A stretch of DNA of 49,270 bases from Candidatus Aenigmatarchaeota archaeon (GTDB lineage: Archaea > Aenigmatarchaeota > Aenigmatarchaeia > QMZS01): assembly GCA_016932615.1 (NCBI GenBank), contig JAFGCN010000017.1, forward strand, positions 1 to 49,270, given 5' to 3'. Below are positions 17,021 through 26,164 of the stretch, in pieces. Made by a program: the position numbers and the translations under genes. The first letter of the stretch is position 1. Each line of letters opens with the position of its first letter. The notes under the pieces are model-generated. The model saw only the letters and a program-made list of their open reading frames with translations, was not told the DNA's origin and searched no databases.

Positions 17021-17794
17021 TTAAATTCGGGAGTAAGCCCCCTGAACTGCTTTGCCGCTGCTGCTAACTCTGCCTTTCAGCTTCCATGCCCCTATGCCTA
17101 CTGCTCCAGCGCCAAGCACTGCTGCTATGGCCATCGGGTCGACAGAGCCGGAGTCGGTTGTCAGAAGGTCCTGCGCTTTTTCAATCGCTTGCTGTACGAT
17201 TCCCTGGTCTGATGTACTGCCTACTGCGGGTTCGGTTGCAACAGGGCTGGAAACATCCGCTAATGAGGGGGTGGTTAGTGCAGGATTGTAGCCTGAAGAT
17301 CCGGGAGTGTTGTCCCTGATAAGGCCAAGGTAGCTGGATTGTGTGGAGCTAAGCTCGCCTGCGTAGGATATAGCTCCTGCATCTTTTATTACCGCCTGTC
17401 CTAGCTCTGAGCCCGCTTCTGGCAAGTCCAGCCAAGAGGCATCTGGAATCTGCCCTGCATCATTAAGTGTTCTAAGGGCTTCTTCGGCAGTTTGGGTTTT
17501 GGTCGCATGCTCATAGAGCTTTGATGCTTCGCTTAGGTTGCCTTTGGTGGCATGCACATAGAAGTTCATGAGCAGGGAGTCACTACTCAGGTAGTCTGCC
17601 CCTTCAATTGGAGAGCCTGCACCGCTGGTAGCTGTGCTGGCTAGTCCGCTGGAATAAGCTGTGTCTGTTGTCATTGAAGAGCTGGCTCCTGTGCTGCTGT
17701 ATGTTGCGTTAACTGTTTCGCCAATGTTCGCAGTAATGGAATCAGGCGTAAGAGCATCTGATCCGCTTAAACTTTCGTGTAATCCTCGTCTCAT
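17021..17794 (-). CDS. Ser/Thr/Ala-rich protein of unknown function
   Basis: A 257-residue protein with low-complexity Ser/Thr/Gly/Ala stretches (about 10-65), a helical middle (NLSEASKLYEHATKTQTAEEALRTL) and, near the end, one hydrophobic segment (about 221-241, MAIAAVLGAGAVGIGAW) followed by a Lys/Arg-rich stretch. There is no N-terminal signal peptide, so it may be a tail-anchored membrane protein. A clear TATA box lies upstream. First gene of a two-gene operon with 16664-17017. Confidence 0.6.
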   Translation of the reverse strand: MRRGLHESLSGSDALTPDSITANIGETVNATYSSTGASSSMTTDTAYSSGLASTATSGAGSPIEGADYLSSDSLLMNFYVHATKGNLSEASKLYEHATKTQTAEEALRTLNDAGQIPDASWLDLPEAGSELGQAVIKDAGAISYAGELSSTQSSYLGLIRDNTPGSSGYNPALTTPSLADVSSPVATEPAVGSTSDQGIVQQAIEKAQDLLTTDSGSVDPMAIAAVLGAGAVGIGAWKLKGRVSSSGKAVQGAYSRI

Positions 17795-17812
17795 ATAATA
17801 GTATATTGCTTG

Positions 17813-17824
17813 AGAAGATATATA
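17813..17824 (-). promoter_or_regulatory. TATA box of the Ser/Thr-rich protein operon
   Basis: On the minus strand CTATATATCTTC is centred about 24 bases before the ATG at 17794, consistent with a leaderless transcript. Confidence 0.6.
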
Positions 17825-17842
17825 GTAGTTCCACTTTGGAGT

Positions 17843-18955
17843 TTACTCCAGAAGCCCTTTATTTTCCTCAATTATCTCCCTGAAGGCGTTTACTACTCTG
17901 TCGATTTCAGCGTCGGTCAGGAGGTAAGTTGAGAGTTTCATAGACTTTGTCCTTCCGGGCTTTATTCCGCCGATGCCCCGGTCTTTTAATGCCGAGTGGA
18001 GGAAAAAGCCCCTTTTCTTGTGCTTTTCGGAAATCCTGAAGAATGGATTTGTTTCAAAATTCAGAAGGTCGTGATTGTGCGGCTTTTCGCCGAGCTGAAC
18101 CATCCCAAGCTTTTCCATTTCCCTTGAAAACCTTCTTGCCTTTTCAATCTCCTCATCCCATCGTTTTATTCTCTCTTTAACAGCAGGAAAGGAGGCAATA
18201 AGTGTCATCAGCGTTGCGCCCCTTGAAGAGCAGCCAAGAATCTCTACTTCCTTGTTTTTGGCAAGCGCGCTTATACGAAACAGCTTTTCAGACCATTCCT
18301 TTGTGGTTCCCAGGACCCCGATGGGCCCGCTTGCAGCCATGGACTTGTGGCCTGAGCCAATTATGAAGTCAGCGCCTAATTCAGTCATGGATAGCGGCAT
18401 CCTTCCTACAGAGTACGCGCCGTTGATTGCAAAGGGCACTTTGAAGTCCGAGCAGATTTTTGCAAGCTTTGCGGCGTCAGGCAGGTTTCCATAAGACCCG
18501 TCAGGGTAAGTGAGGACAACAAGCGCGGGCTTTTCCTCCTGCAAGAACTTTACGTAATTTTCGACGTCGATTTTGTGTTCCGGGCTTCCCGAGGAGTCGA
18601 CCATTTTTACGTCAAGCCCCGAAAGCTCGGCTGAAACGAGCGTCGTGTAGTGGGCATTTCCGTCCACGAGCACGTATTCCCCGTTGTCTTTCAGGGTGTG
18701 CATAATGGCGAACATCGCTTCTCTTGCCCCGTTCGTTGTCCTTGCAACGTCGCAGCCCAAAAATTCCGGGAGGTCTTTGTAGATGAACTCCTGAATGTTT
18801 GGCTTTTGCACCATATCGAGCCGCCCGCCGCAGAAGTCGCATACCGAGTAGCCGTCCCCCCATTCGACCAGGGCCTGTTTTGCTTCAGGCGTCAGAATTC
18901 CTCCTCTCTGGATAGGGTTAAGGTTGATTTCAGGGCGTTCGCGTGCAAGGTCCAT
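17843..18955 (-). CDS. pscS: O-phospho-L-seryl-tRNA:Cys-tRNA synthase (SepCysS)
   Basis: A 370-residue PLP enzyme that converts Sep-tRNA(Cys) to Cys-tRNA(Cys) using a sulfur donor. The N-terminus INLNPIQRGGILTPEAKQAL and the pair Cys39/Cys42 (YSVCDFC) match the catalytic cysteines known in this family; Cys242 (EILGCSS) fits the third. GSGHKSMAASGP holds the PLP lysine (Lys204). Sep-tRNA is made by SepRS (SepS), which is not in this window. Transcribed leftward behind its own TATA-like GTATATTAG at 18971-18979, next to the phosphoribosyltransferase-like gene. Confidence 0.95.
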   Translation of the reverse strand: MDLARERPEINLNPIQRGGILTPEAKQALVEWGDGYSVCDFCGGRLDMVQKPNIQEFIYKDLPEFLGCDVARTTNGAREAMFAIMHTLKDNGEYVLVDGNAHYTTLVSAELSGLDVKMVDSSGSPEHKIDVENYVKFLQEEKPALVVLTYPDGSYGNLPDAAKLAKICSDFKVPFAINGAYSVGRMPLSMTELGADFIIGSGHKSMAASGPIGVLGTTKEWSEKLFRISALAKNKEVEILGCSSRGATLMTLIASFPAVKERIKRWDEEIEKARRFSREMEKLGMVQLGEKPHNHDLLNFETNPFFRISEKHKKRGFFLHSALKDRGIGGIKPGRTKSMKLSTYLLTDAEIDRVVNAFREIIEENKGLLE

Positions 18956-18990
18956 AAAATTCTAAGGAAAGTATATTAGTAGCTGCCAGA

Positions 18991-19641
18991 TTAAAGCTTA
19001 AGGGTCTTTTTCAGTTCCGAACCTTTGATGGCTGAATCCTTGTCAGCGTATTCGTATTGTTTTCCCTGCACAGTTTCAAATTCCTCTTCGATGTTTTCCC
19101 ATGGGAAAAGGAAGGACAATGGAAATATTCCCTTTTCTTTGCATTCTTCTTCGCTAAGCGCCCTTGTCTCGTTCGTAAGGTTTCCATAGAAGCACTCTTC
19201 AACCCCGCTCATTTTCTGATAGGAATGGTCTGCGTGGTCTGCTGCATACAAGATCCTGCAGCCCGGAAAGGACTCCTTCAGGTCATTTATTGCAGTTTGG
19301 GCGGTGAGCCCGAAGCAGTGGTTTCCTTCAACAACGAGAAGGGTGGGTTTTTCCGGAAGTTCGGAAGTTTGAAGCCGCAATATTGCCCGGAGCTCCATAT
19401 TCCCCTCACTGAAAAAATACTTGTACTGGACCGGAAGAATCCTCAGGACCTTAAGCTTGTAGGCAAGGGTTGTTCCCGGAATTGCCCCCGCCCGAAGTAT
19501 CGGGACAACTGCATCTACCTTCAGGTTGCTTCTGAGGACATAATCTGATACTTTATCTGCCAGGATTTCCAGGGTTTTGCCATACTCCTGCCAGCTTAGC
19601 TGCCTGAAGTCCTCTTTTTTGTAATTTGAAAGGTAGCCCAT
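18991..19641 (-). CDS. Phosphoribosyltransferase-like protein, altered PRPP loop
   Basis: A 216-residue protein. The opening DAVVPILRAGAIPGTTLAYKL resembles the N-terminal part of type I phosphoribosyltransferases, and LLVVEGNHCFGLTAQTAI sits where the PRPP-binding loop should be. In classical enzymes that loop reads as two acidic residues followed by a TGGTA-type turn; here it is E-G-N-H-C-F-G-L-T-A, so PRPP binding may be altered or lost. The C-terminal third (EECFYGNLTNETRALSEEE) is unlike standard enzymes. Substrate unknown. Divergent from thrS, 55 bases between starts. Confidence 0.6.
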   Translation of the reverse strand: MGYLSNYKKEDFRQLSWQEYGKTLEILADKVSDYVLRSNLKVDAVVPILRAGAIPGTTLAYKLKVLRILPVQYKYFFSEGNMELRAILRLQTSELPEKPTLLVVEGNHCFGLTAQTAINDLKESFPGCRILYAADHADHSYQKMSGVEECFYGNLTNETRALSEEECKEKGIFPLSFLFPWENIEEEFETVQGKQYEYADKDSAIKGSELKKTLKL

Positions 19642-19696
19642 AATAATAGCTGATTTTGGCTATTTTAGGGTTTCAAATAGATTAAGTCCATTATTT

Positions 19697-21580
19697 ATGA
19701 GACTCCTCCTGATTCACTCGGACAAATTGGATTTCAAGGCGAATAAAAAGGCCTTAAAAGACGCTGAGGTGCCTAAGGAAACCGAGGGGCACTTCAAGGA
19801 CTGCCTGGTGGTTTTCTGGACTGCTGAAGACACAGACACCAACGCGGACAATATCGCGGAAAACGCCTTTAACGAGATAAAGTCAGTTGCAGGGCAGATA
19901 AACGAGAAAAACATCATTCTTTACCCTTACGTTCACCTCCTTTTTGGCGCCAAGCCCGCAGGAAAAGACCTGGCGCTTGAAATCGAGGGAAAGCTTGAGG
20001 AGAAGCTAAAAGCAGAGTTCGAGGTCCACAAGGCGCCGTTTGGTTATTACAAGAGCTTTGGAATCGAGTGCAAGGGACACCCTCTTTCGGAGCTTAGCCG
20101 GGTGATTGGAGGCGAGAAAAAGGAGATTGTCTCCGAAGCCCTGAAAAAGGAGGAAACGCTGAAATCAAAATTCTATGTTTTCGAGCCGGGCGGAAATGAG
20201 ACTGAAATCCGGATTGAGGACGGAAAGCTTATTGGCTTTAACTTTTCAAAATTCCCGAAGTTCGAAAAGCTCGTAAAGTATGAGCTTGCAAAGAACCGGG
20301 CAGTTGACGTCGAACCGCCCCACATAAAGCTGATGAAGAAGCTTGAATTGGCCGATTACGAGCCGGCCTCAGACCCTGGAAACATGAGGTATTACCCGAA
20401 AGGAAGGATGATAAAGGCGCTTCTTGAGGAATGGGTCACCAAAAATATGCTTGAGTACGGAGCGATGGAGGTCGAGACTCCTTTGATGTATGACTTAAAC
20501 CACCCGACGCTTAAGAAATACCTGAACCGCTTTCCCGCAAGGCAGTACCAGATTGACACTCCAAACAAGAAAGTGTTTTTGAGGTTTGCCGCGTGCTTTG
20601 GCCAGTTCTTGATGGCGCACGACGCAAACATCTCCTACAGGAATCTGCCTTTACGGCTGTATGAGCTTACAAGGTATAGCTTCCGGGTCGAGCAGAGGGG
20701 AGAGCTTGCGGGCCTCAGGCGTCTTCGGGCGTTTACGATGCCTGACTGCCACGCAATGTGCGCTGATATGGAAGAGTCAAAGGTGGAGATGATGAAGCGC
20801 TTTGACTTGGCTAAGAAAGTGCAGGAGGGAATCGGGCTTACAATTGAAAATGACTTCGAGTTTGCGCTTCGCCTGGTCAGAAAGTTCTATGACGAGAACA
20901 AGGAGTTTGTCCACAAGCTCATAGACAAGATGGGTAAGCCCGTTCTTGTGGAGATTTGGGAGGACCAGTTCTTCTACTTTGTGCTTAAGCACGAATGGAA
21001 CTTTGTCGATGCGCTTGACAAGGCGGCAACCCTTACGACCGACCAGTTCGATGTAGAAAACTCGAAGACGTACGACATAAACTACGTGAAAAGCGACGGC
21101 ACTGAGGAAAAGCCGGTAATTCTTCACCTGTCACCGAGCGGCGCAATTGAGAGGGTGCTTTACGCAGTCCTTGAAAAATGCGCCATGGAGCAGGCGAAAG
21201 GAAAAAACCCCATTTTGCCTTTGTGGCTTTCGCCCACACAGGTAAGAATCTGCCCGGTGTCCGACGAGTTTGTGGGGCCGGCGGTTGAATTTTCCGAGAA
21301 GCTCGAGAAAAACGGCATAAGATCTGACGTGGATGACAGGATGGAGTCGATTCCAAAGAAAGTGAGAAGCGCAGAAATCGACTGGGTTCCCCTGATAATT
21401 GTTTTCGGAGAGAAGGAGAAGTCCGGCGAGCTTGTGGTGCGCTTCAGGGAAACCGGAAAAACCGAGAAGATGTCGTTCGACGGGCTTGTCAAGTACATGA
21501 ATGAGAACACGAATGGGATGCCTTTCAGGCCGCTTCCCGTGCCAAAGCTTCTTACCAGGCAGGTCAAGTTTGTCGGATGA
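19697..21580 (+). CDS. thrS: Threonyl-tRNA synthetase, archaeal type
   Basis: A 627-residue class II synthetase. Residues 1-145 are the archaeal D-aminoacyl-deacylase-like editing domain (RLLLIHSDKLDFKA, HKAPFGYYKSF), which removes mischarged Ser. The catalytic domain has motif 2 (RVEQRGELAGLRRLRAF), the zinc site Cys in RFAACFGQ with His in MPDCHAMC, and motif 3 (LSPSGAIERVLYAVL). The anticodon-binding domain is at about 520-627. Length is normal. The stop overlaps the next start as ATGA, so the exporter downstream is coupled to it. It charges tRNA-Thr in the cytoplasm. Confidence 0.97.
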   Translation: MRLLLIHSDKLDFKANKKALKDAEVPKETEGHFKDCLVVFWTAEDTDTNADNIAENAFNEIKSVAGQINEKNIILYPYVHLLFGAKPAGKDLALEIEGKLEEKLKAEFEVHKAPFGYYKSFGIECKGHPLSELSRVIGGEKKEIVSEALKKEETLKSKFYVFEPGGNETEIRIEDGKLIGFNFSKFPKFEKLVKYELAKNRAVDVEPPHIKLMKKLELADYEPASDPGNMRYYPKGRMIKALLEEWVTKNMLEYGAMEVETPLMYDLNHPTLKKYLNRFPARQYQIDTPNKKVFLRFAACFGQFLMAHDANISYRNLPLRLYELTRYSFRVEQRGELAGLRRLRAFTMPDCHAMCADMEESKVEMMKRFDLAKKVQEGIGLTIENDFEFALRLVRKFYDENKEFVHKLIDKMGKPVLVEIWEDQFFYFVLKHEWNFVDALDKAATLTTDQFDVENSKTYDINYVKSDGTEEKPVILHLSPSGAIERVLYAVLEKCAMEQAKGKNPILPLWLSPTQVRICPVSDEFVGPAVEFSEKLEKNGIRSDVDDRMESIPKKVRSAEIDWVPLIIVFGEKEKSGELVVRFRETGKTEKMSFDGLVKYMNENTNGMPFRPLPVPKLLTRQVKFVG

Positions 21581-22191
21581 TTATGCCTTATCTGGAGAGC
21601 ATTCTCTTGGGGGTTTCTCTAGCTGCAATTCCCGGCCCGGTATTTTTTGAGGTAATGCGGAGAACTTTAGCCCGGGGCTTTGGGAAGACATCCCTGCTGA
21701 TTCTTGGCGTCTTCTTGGCTGATTTTTTGCTTCTGGTCTTGACCTTTTATGGCCTAAGCCAGTTTCTTGCAATTGGCTGGCTAAGTGTAGCAATGTATCT
21801 AGCAGGAGGGCTTCTCCTCATATTCATAGGGGTTAGCTCGATGCGAATAAGTGAAAAAGAAATCAAACAGGCGTCGAAGAAGAAAGCTTCGGAAACCAAC
21901 TCTGCCTTTATGGGTTTTGGCCTTGCTTTTACAAGCCCACTGTCGATTGCCGTTTGGATTTCCCTGGGTGGATCCTACCTTGCCCAGTACGCAGTGCGCT
22001 CAGTTGCGCTTACCCATATGCTTATGCTTGCCTTTGGAGTCATGGTTTTCTTTTTTGGCCTTGCTTTTGCGGTTCACACGTTCAGGGGCAAGATTGAGTC
22101 CAAATACATTTTGGCAACTTCAAAACTGTTTGGCCTGGTTCTGATATGCTATGGGGTTTATGCTTTGTCCGGCTTGGCAAATTTTGCCTGA
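21577..22191 (+). CDS. LysE/RhtB-family amino acid exporter
   Basis: A 204-residue protein with about six hydrophobic segments. AAIPGPVFFEVMRRTLARGFGKT is the N-terminal signature of the LysE/RhtB superfamily, which exports amino acids or related small molecules; the GFGLAFTSPLSIAVWISLGGSYL block matches the central part. Coupled to thrS by a four-base overlap. An exporter sitting with a threonyl-tRNA synthetase makes Thr or an analogue a plausible substrate, but that is only positional. Confidence 0.85.
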   Translation: MIMPYLESILLGVSLAAIPGPVFFEVMRRTLARGFGKTSLLILGVFLADFLLLVLTFYGLSQFLAIGWLSVAMYLAGGLLLIFIGVSSMRISEKEIKQASKKKASETNSAFMGFGLAFTSPLSIAVWISLGGSYLAQYAVRSVALTHMLMLAFGVMVFFFGLAFAVHTFRGKIESKYILATSKLFGLVLICYGVYALSGLANFA

Positions 22192-22265
22192 CTGCAGGCA
22201 TTTTATTTTTTGGCAGAGCTTCTTTTCAGCCCAAGTGCTGCAAAAAGCGCGAGAAGATAGCAGGA

Positions 22266-22652
22266 TTATCTTTTTTCTAAAACCCGCTTGAGGTTTTGCA
22301 AAATGTCCTCTGTAAATGGGCATTCCAGTTCACCTTCGTTCATCCATTCAAAATAGGTCATTTCAGTTCTACGTTCATCCAATTCTTTGTAAGTGTACCT
22401 CACGTGATAATTTCCCTCCCGGTCGGATAGCGTGAATATTTTTCCTGGCTCGTATTCTATAACTTTGTAGAAATTCCACTTGCCTTCTTTTCCGCGATTT
22501 TTGTAGTTTGTGCCGATTTTGGGCGGGTAATCTTCGGCAACTTCTTCCTGAATGGAAGGAATCCAGAGGTGCGTGTTGCACGGGTCTGTCGTAAAATCGA
22601 AAACTTCTTCAATTGGTTTATCAATCCTGACTGTGATGCTGTTTTCTTTCAT
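22266..22652 (-). CDS. SRPBCC (START/Bet v1-like) small protein
   Basis: A 128-residue protein. ITVRIDKPIEEVFDFTTDPCNTHLWIPSI is the typical opening strand-helix of the SRPBCC fold (polyketide cyclase/AHSA1-like), with the DREGNYHVRYTYKELDERRTEMTYFEW sheet and C-terminal helix. These proteins bind hydrophobic ligands; the ligand here is unknown. I use the ATG at 22652 rather than 22667 since the fold begins with MKENSITV. The gap from the LysE gene (22192-22265) holds nothing recognisable. Confidence 0.75.
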   Translation of the reverse strand: MKENSITVRIDKPIEEVFDFTTDPCNTHLWIPSIQEEVAEDYPPKIGTNYKNRGKEGKWNFYKVIEYEPGKIFTLSDREGNYHVRYTYKELDERRTEMTYFEWMNEGELECPFTEDILQNLKRVLEKR

Positions 22653-22696
22653 GCTTAATAATGCCAATATTCTCTAATAGGGCGGCTACTGATGAT

Positions 22697-24664
22697 TCAT
22701 ACTTCTTTAATCCCAAGTTCCCTTAGGTACTTGAATGTTTTGTCATAGAACTCTGGAAGTCTGGTGGCGTCATTAAGGTCTCCTTCAGGTATAAATATCA
22801 CTAGGCCTTGTCTTGCCCGCGTGAGCAGTACTCGATAAGTATTTTTTAGATAATTTTGGTTTTCCTTTTCTCTCATAGTTTGCCAACCTTTTCCTCTGAA
22901 AAGTTTATAGGCCCAACCCCCATCTTCAAATCTGAGGTCAGCGTCCCATGCGACACACACCCAATCAAGCTCTAGACCTTGTATGTCAAATTCTGTAGCC
23001 ACATCTTCAAGATAGAATGATGATCTAACATCTTCTTTAGGATTTAAGAACCAATTTTTGGCATTAATCTTTACCTGGACGCATAACCCATAGGGTTTTA
23101 GTCTATATGCTCCAGAGCTAGCGACGAGACCTATTCTTTCTGAACCTCTTGCTTTTTGTTTCAGCCAGACTTTTGCTTTATTGATGTCCCTCGTAACCAC
23201 AATTGGGTATTTACCCTCTAACTGAGGGACTATATCTATTGCAGATTCTTTATCGCAGTCTAAAAGCGATTTGATGAACTTGGATACATTTTCACTTCTG
23301 AATGAGCGAATATCTGTGCTTAGGTGTAAATCCTCAATAGAATGATATATTAATTCACCAAGTAGCTCTTGGAGGTTAGCCCCTTGAGTATATTCTACTT
23401 CAGATATCTCTGTTGAAAGATAGATTTGCCAATGGGCGAACTTTTTTCTCAATGCTGTGAACCATTCAGGCAAACCGGCCTCCCCCGTATTTATCTCTTG
23501 ACCTCCACCAATCAAGCATATAATAACTGCCCAGTCTTTGTGGCGATCCATTATGCTGATTAGAAACTCTGGTTCAGACATGTCAAAATTTAGGACTCCT
23601 TTTTTCTTCTGCATAAATGCCGAGGTTTGTTTGTGGGTCCATGCTCTTTGGGCTTCATCGAAGATTACAACCTTCTCAAGGGGAGGGGTCTTAACACTTA
23701 AGGCATCATCTCTAAAGTGATGAATATTTTGAATGAATGCTTTGGATTTCTTTAAAGCTTTTGTCTTTGTAACTTTCTCTTGGGAAGTTTTAACCTCGTT
23801 TCTAGCTAACGCCTCTTGTAATACGTCTACTAGGGGGCCATTTCCGGATAAAAAGACCGCATGCTCTTCTTCAATGAATTTGTGCCTTTCATTTGCTAGA
23901 TTCAATCCAGCAAGAGTTTTTCCTGCCCCCGGAACTCCAGTAATAAAACAAATCGCTTTAATTTTTTCTTGTTTTGCTTTATCAATTATTTGATTTATGG
24001 CTTCTGCAGTTCTGCTTAGATTAATCTTTCCAGAATCCGAACGGGATATTTCTTCAACACTATGCCCCTGGTATAAGGCCTGTGCGGCTTCGATAATTGT
24101 GGGTGTTGGCATATATACTGAATTTTCCCAGTCGTAAGGGTTAATTTCTCTTTCCTTGTGTTTGGTAAGGACCTCAGCTATGGTTTTGGAGAGATTTGAG
24201 GAGTTACAATAGAGGGGTTGAAAGATGCCATCTTCATATACCTTCAACTCAGCGTGTTTCTCAGGAGCATTAGTTGCTACTAGAATGGGCACTAATTTAA
24301 TATTATGGCTCCCTTCTTGAAAATTTTTTAGGTCTACAGCATAGTCCACCACTTGATCTATTGCACTTTTTGGATAATCTGAACTGCCTACCTTGAATTC
24401 TAGAACAAAAACCATTCCCGATACAATGAGTATTACGTCTACCCTGCGACCCATTCTTGGGATTGAATACTCGAAAAGAATATGGCCTTTTTCGAAGTTC
24501 GCCAGTTGTTCTTTAAGTAGGATTATTTCCTGCAACCAAGCGTTTCTTTGTTGCTCTTCTAATCTAAATTCATGATTTTCAGTTAAGTTTCCTAAAATTG
24601 TCTGAGAATCATCTGTTAAGAATTCACTCAAGGGTCTTGAATAGTAAGAGCGTTTCATAATCAT
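22697..24664 (-). CDS. PD-(D/E)XK nuclease-DUF2075 helicase protein (candidate defence gene)
   Basis: A 655-residue protein. The N-terminal domain has a PD-(D/E)XK-like motif: Asp76 in RRVDVILI and Glu89-x-Lys91 in VLEFKVG. A P-loop follows (FITGVPGAGKT, about 245-255) with a DEAQRAW Walker B, then the C-terminal helicase half ending with LLTRARQGLVIFIP, characteristic of superfamily 1/DUF2075 ATPases. Such nuclease-helicase proteins are common in mobile or defence contexts. Its coding sequence is visibly more AT-rich than the flanking genes and it is a monocistronic leftward unit, consistent with lateral acquisition. A role against foreign DNA is inference. Confidence 0.85.
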   Translation of the reverse strand: MIMKRSYYSRPLSEFLTDDSQTILGNLTENHEFRLEEQQRNAWLQEIILLKEQLANFEKGHILFEYSIPRMGRRVDVILIVSGMVFVLEFKVGSSDYPKSAIDQVVDYAVDLKNFQEGSHNIKLVPILVATNAPEKHAELKVYEDGIFQPLYCNSSNLSKTIAEVLTKHKEREINPYDWENSVYMPTPTIIEAAQALYQGHSVEEISRSDSGKINLSRTAEAINQIIDKAKQEKIKAICFITGVPGAGKTLAGLNLANERHKFIEEEHAVFLSGNGPLVDVLQEALARNEVKTSQEKVTKTKALKKSKAFIQNIHHFRDDALSVKTPPLEKVVIFDEAQRAWTHKQTSAFMQKKKGVLNFDMSEPEFLISIMDRHKDWAVIICLIGGGQEINTGEAGLPEWFTALRKKFAHWQIYLSTEISEVEYTQGANLQELLGELIYHSIEDLHLSTDIRSFRSENVSKFIKSLLDCDKESAIDIVPQLEGKYPIVVTRDINKAKVWLKQKARGSERIGLVASSGAYRLKPYGLCVQVKINAKNWFLNPKEDVRSSFYLEDVATEFDIQGLELDWVCVAWDADLRFEDGGWAYKLFRGKGWQTMREKENQNYLKNTYRVLLTRARQGLVIFIPEGDLNDATRLPEFYDKTFKYLRELGIKEV

Positions 24665-24710
24665 AGTTTAAGATAAATGCACTCAGGCACATACTAAGAG
24701 ATATGCTTCC

Positions 24711-24720
24711 TATAAATACC
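24711..24720 (+). promoter_or_regulatory. TATA box of the stomatin gene
   Basis: TATAAATACC is centred about 25 bases before the ATG at 24740. Confidence 0.65.
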
Positions 24721-24739
24721 TCCTCTCCCAATACTAATA

Positions 24740-25486
24740 ATGGTGTGGGAATACGTCTTGGTTGTAATTCTTCTTGCTATTATTGCTTCAGGCCTGCGGC
24801 TTCTTTACCAGTACGAGAGGGGAGTCGTTTTCACGCTTGGAAGGTACAGCCACGTAAAGGACCCTGGGCTTGTCTGGATAGTTCCGGTCTTCCAGACGAT
24901 GAGAAAGATGGACATACGGATAAAGACGTCAGACATTCCGCGCCAGGAAGTCATAACCAAAGATAACATTCCAATTCTTGCAAACACTGTCGTTTACTTC
25001 AAGGTCGAAAAGCCAGCTGATGCAGTCATTAAGATTGAGGACTTCGAGTACGCAGTCCGGCAGTACACCCAGGCGGCCTTAAGGGACGTAGTCGGAAACA
25101 GCGAGCTTGATTTTGTCCTGACGGAAAGGGAAAAGATCGCCTCAAGCATCAAGAAGATTGTCGACAGCGAGACTTCCGGCTGGGGGGTCGACATAGAATC
25201 GATCAAGATTCAGGAGATAGAGCTTCCGGCAGAGATGAAGCGCGCGATGGCAAAGCAGGCAGAGGCCGAGAGGGAAAGGCGCGCGGTAATAATAGCCGCA
25301 GAGGGCGAACTGAAGGCATCCGAGAACCTCAGGAAGGCATCCGAAAACCTGTCCAAAAGCCCGGCGGCAATTCACTTGAGAACTCTTCAGACGATAAGGG
25401 ACATCGCCTCAGACCCTTCGGAAAAAATCGTCCTCTTCCTTCCTTCGGACGCAGGCGACGTGTTTAAACGGGCTTTCAAAAAATAA
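24740..25486 (+). CDS. Stomatin-like SPFH/band 7 protein (slipin)
   Basis: A 248-residue protein. One N-terminal membrane segment (about 5-24) is followed by YERGVVFTLGRY, the start of the SPFH domain, then RQEVITKDNIPILANTVVYFKV and the coiled AEAERERRAVIIAAEGELKASENL region that drives oligomerisation. These form large membrane-associated rings. The family is usually paired with an NfeD gene, which is absent here. Ends 12 bases before the next gene, with which it probably shares a transcript. Confidence 0.93.
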   Translation: MVWEYVLVVILLAIIASGLRLLYQYERGVVFTLGRYSHVKDPGLVWIVPVFQTMRKMDIRIKTSDIPRQEVITKDNIPILANTVVYFKVEKPADAVIKIEDFEYAVRQYTQAALRDVVGNSELDFVLTEREKIASSIKKIVDSETSGWGVDIESIKIQEIELPAEMKRAMAKQAEAERERRAVIIAAEGELKASENLRKASENLSKSPAAIHLRTLQTIRDIASDPSEKIVLFLPSDAGDVFKRAFKK

Positions 25487-25498
25487 GGTGGCGTAAAA

Positions 25499-26164
25499 AT
25501 GCTTGAAAAAAAGATAAGGTATCTTCAGATTGCGTTTAACGGCGGGCTTTCTTCTGTCGAGGAAATACTTCCGCAGATTCCTGCAAATGAGCGGATTCTT
25601 ATCGAGGCGGGAACTCCATTCATAAAGAAGGAGGGCTTTCGGGGGATAAGGAGAATTTCAGAGCTTTGGAAAGGCATGGTTGTTGCAGACCTCAAGACAA
25701 TGGACGGGGCAGTCGGTGAAGTTGAGCTTGCATATCGCGCCGGAGCGACTGCCGCAACGGTTCTTGGAAGCGCTTCAAAGGAAACGCTTGACCTGTTCAT
25801 AAAAAAGTGCAGCGAATTCCGGATGGTTTCGATGATTGACCTTATCGGGGTCGAAGAGCCGCTAAAAATTCTGTTGGGCTTGAAGGTGCCCCCGTCGGTT
25901 GTGGTGCTTCACAGGGGCCGCGACGAGGAGACGACAAGGGGAAAAGTGATTAAGTACAGGCATATAAACAAGATTAAAAGCAAGTTCGATGTCCTGATTT
26001 CTGCGGCGGGAGGAGTCGACCTCAAGGAGGCGAGCAGCGCGATTTTTAACGGGGCAAACATAGTCGTGGTAAACCTGGTAAGCGAGGACGACCCCTGGAC
26101 GGGGATAGGCCTGGTAGAAGACATACCGAAGGTGGCGGAGGAGTTTTTGGAGACAATAGACTAA
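25499..26164 (+). CDS. 3-hexulose-6-phosphate synthase (OMP decarboxylase fold)
   Basis: A 221-residue (beta/alpha)8 protein of the OMP decarboxylase superfamily. VVADLKTMDGAVGEVELAYRAGATAATVLG and the later GGVDLKEASSAIFNGANIVVVN match HPS, which joins ribulose-5-phosphate and formaldehyde; in archaea the reverse reaction with Phi supplies ribose-5-phosphate. No isomerase (Phi) gene or Fae domain is adjacent. It follows the stomatin gene by 12 bases and its last four bases overlap the convergent LAGLIDADG-like gene. Confidence 0.85.
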   Translation: MLEKKIRYLQIAFNGGLSSVEEILPQIPANERILIEAGTPFIKKEGFRGIRRISELWKGMVVADLKTMDGAVGEVELAYRAGATAATVLGSASKETLDLFIKKCSEFRMVSMIDLIGVEEPLKILLGLKVPPSVVVLHRGRDEETTRGKVIKYRHINKIKSKFDVLISAAGGVDLKEASSAIFNGANIVVVNLVSEDDPWTGIGLVEDIPKVAEEFLETID

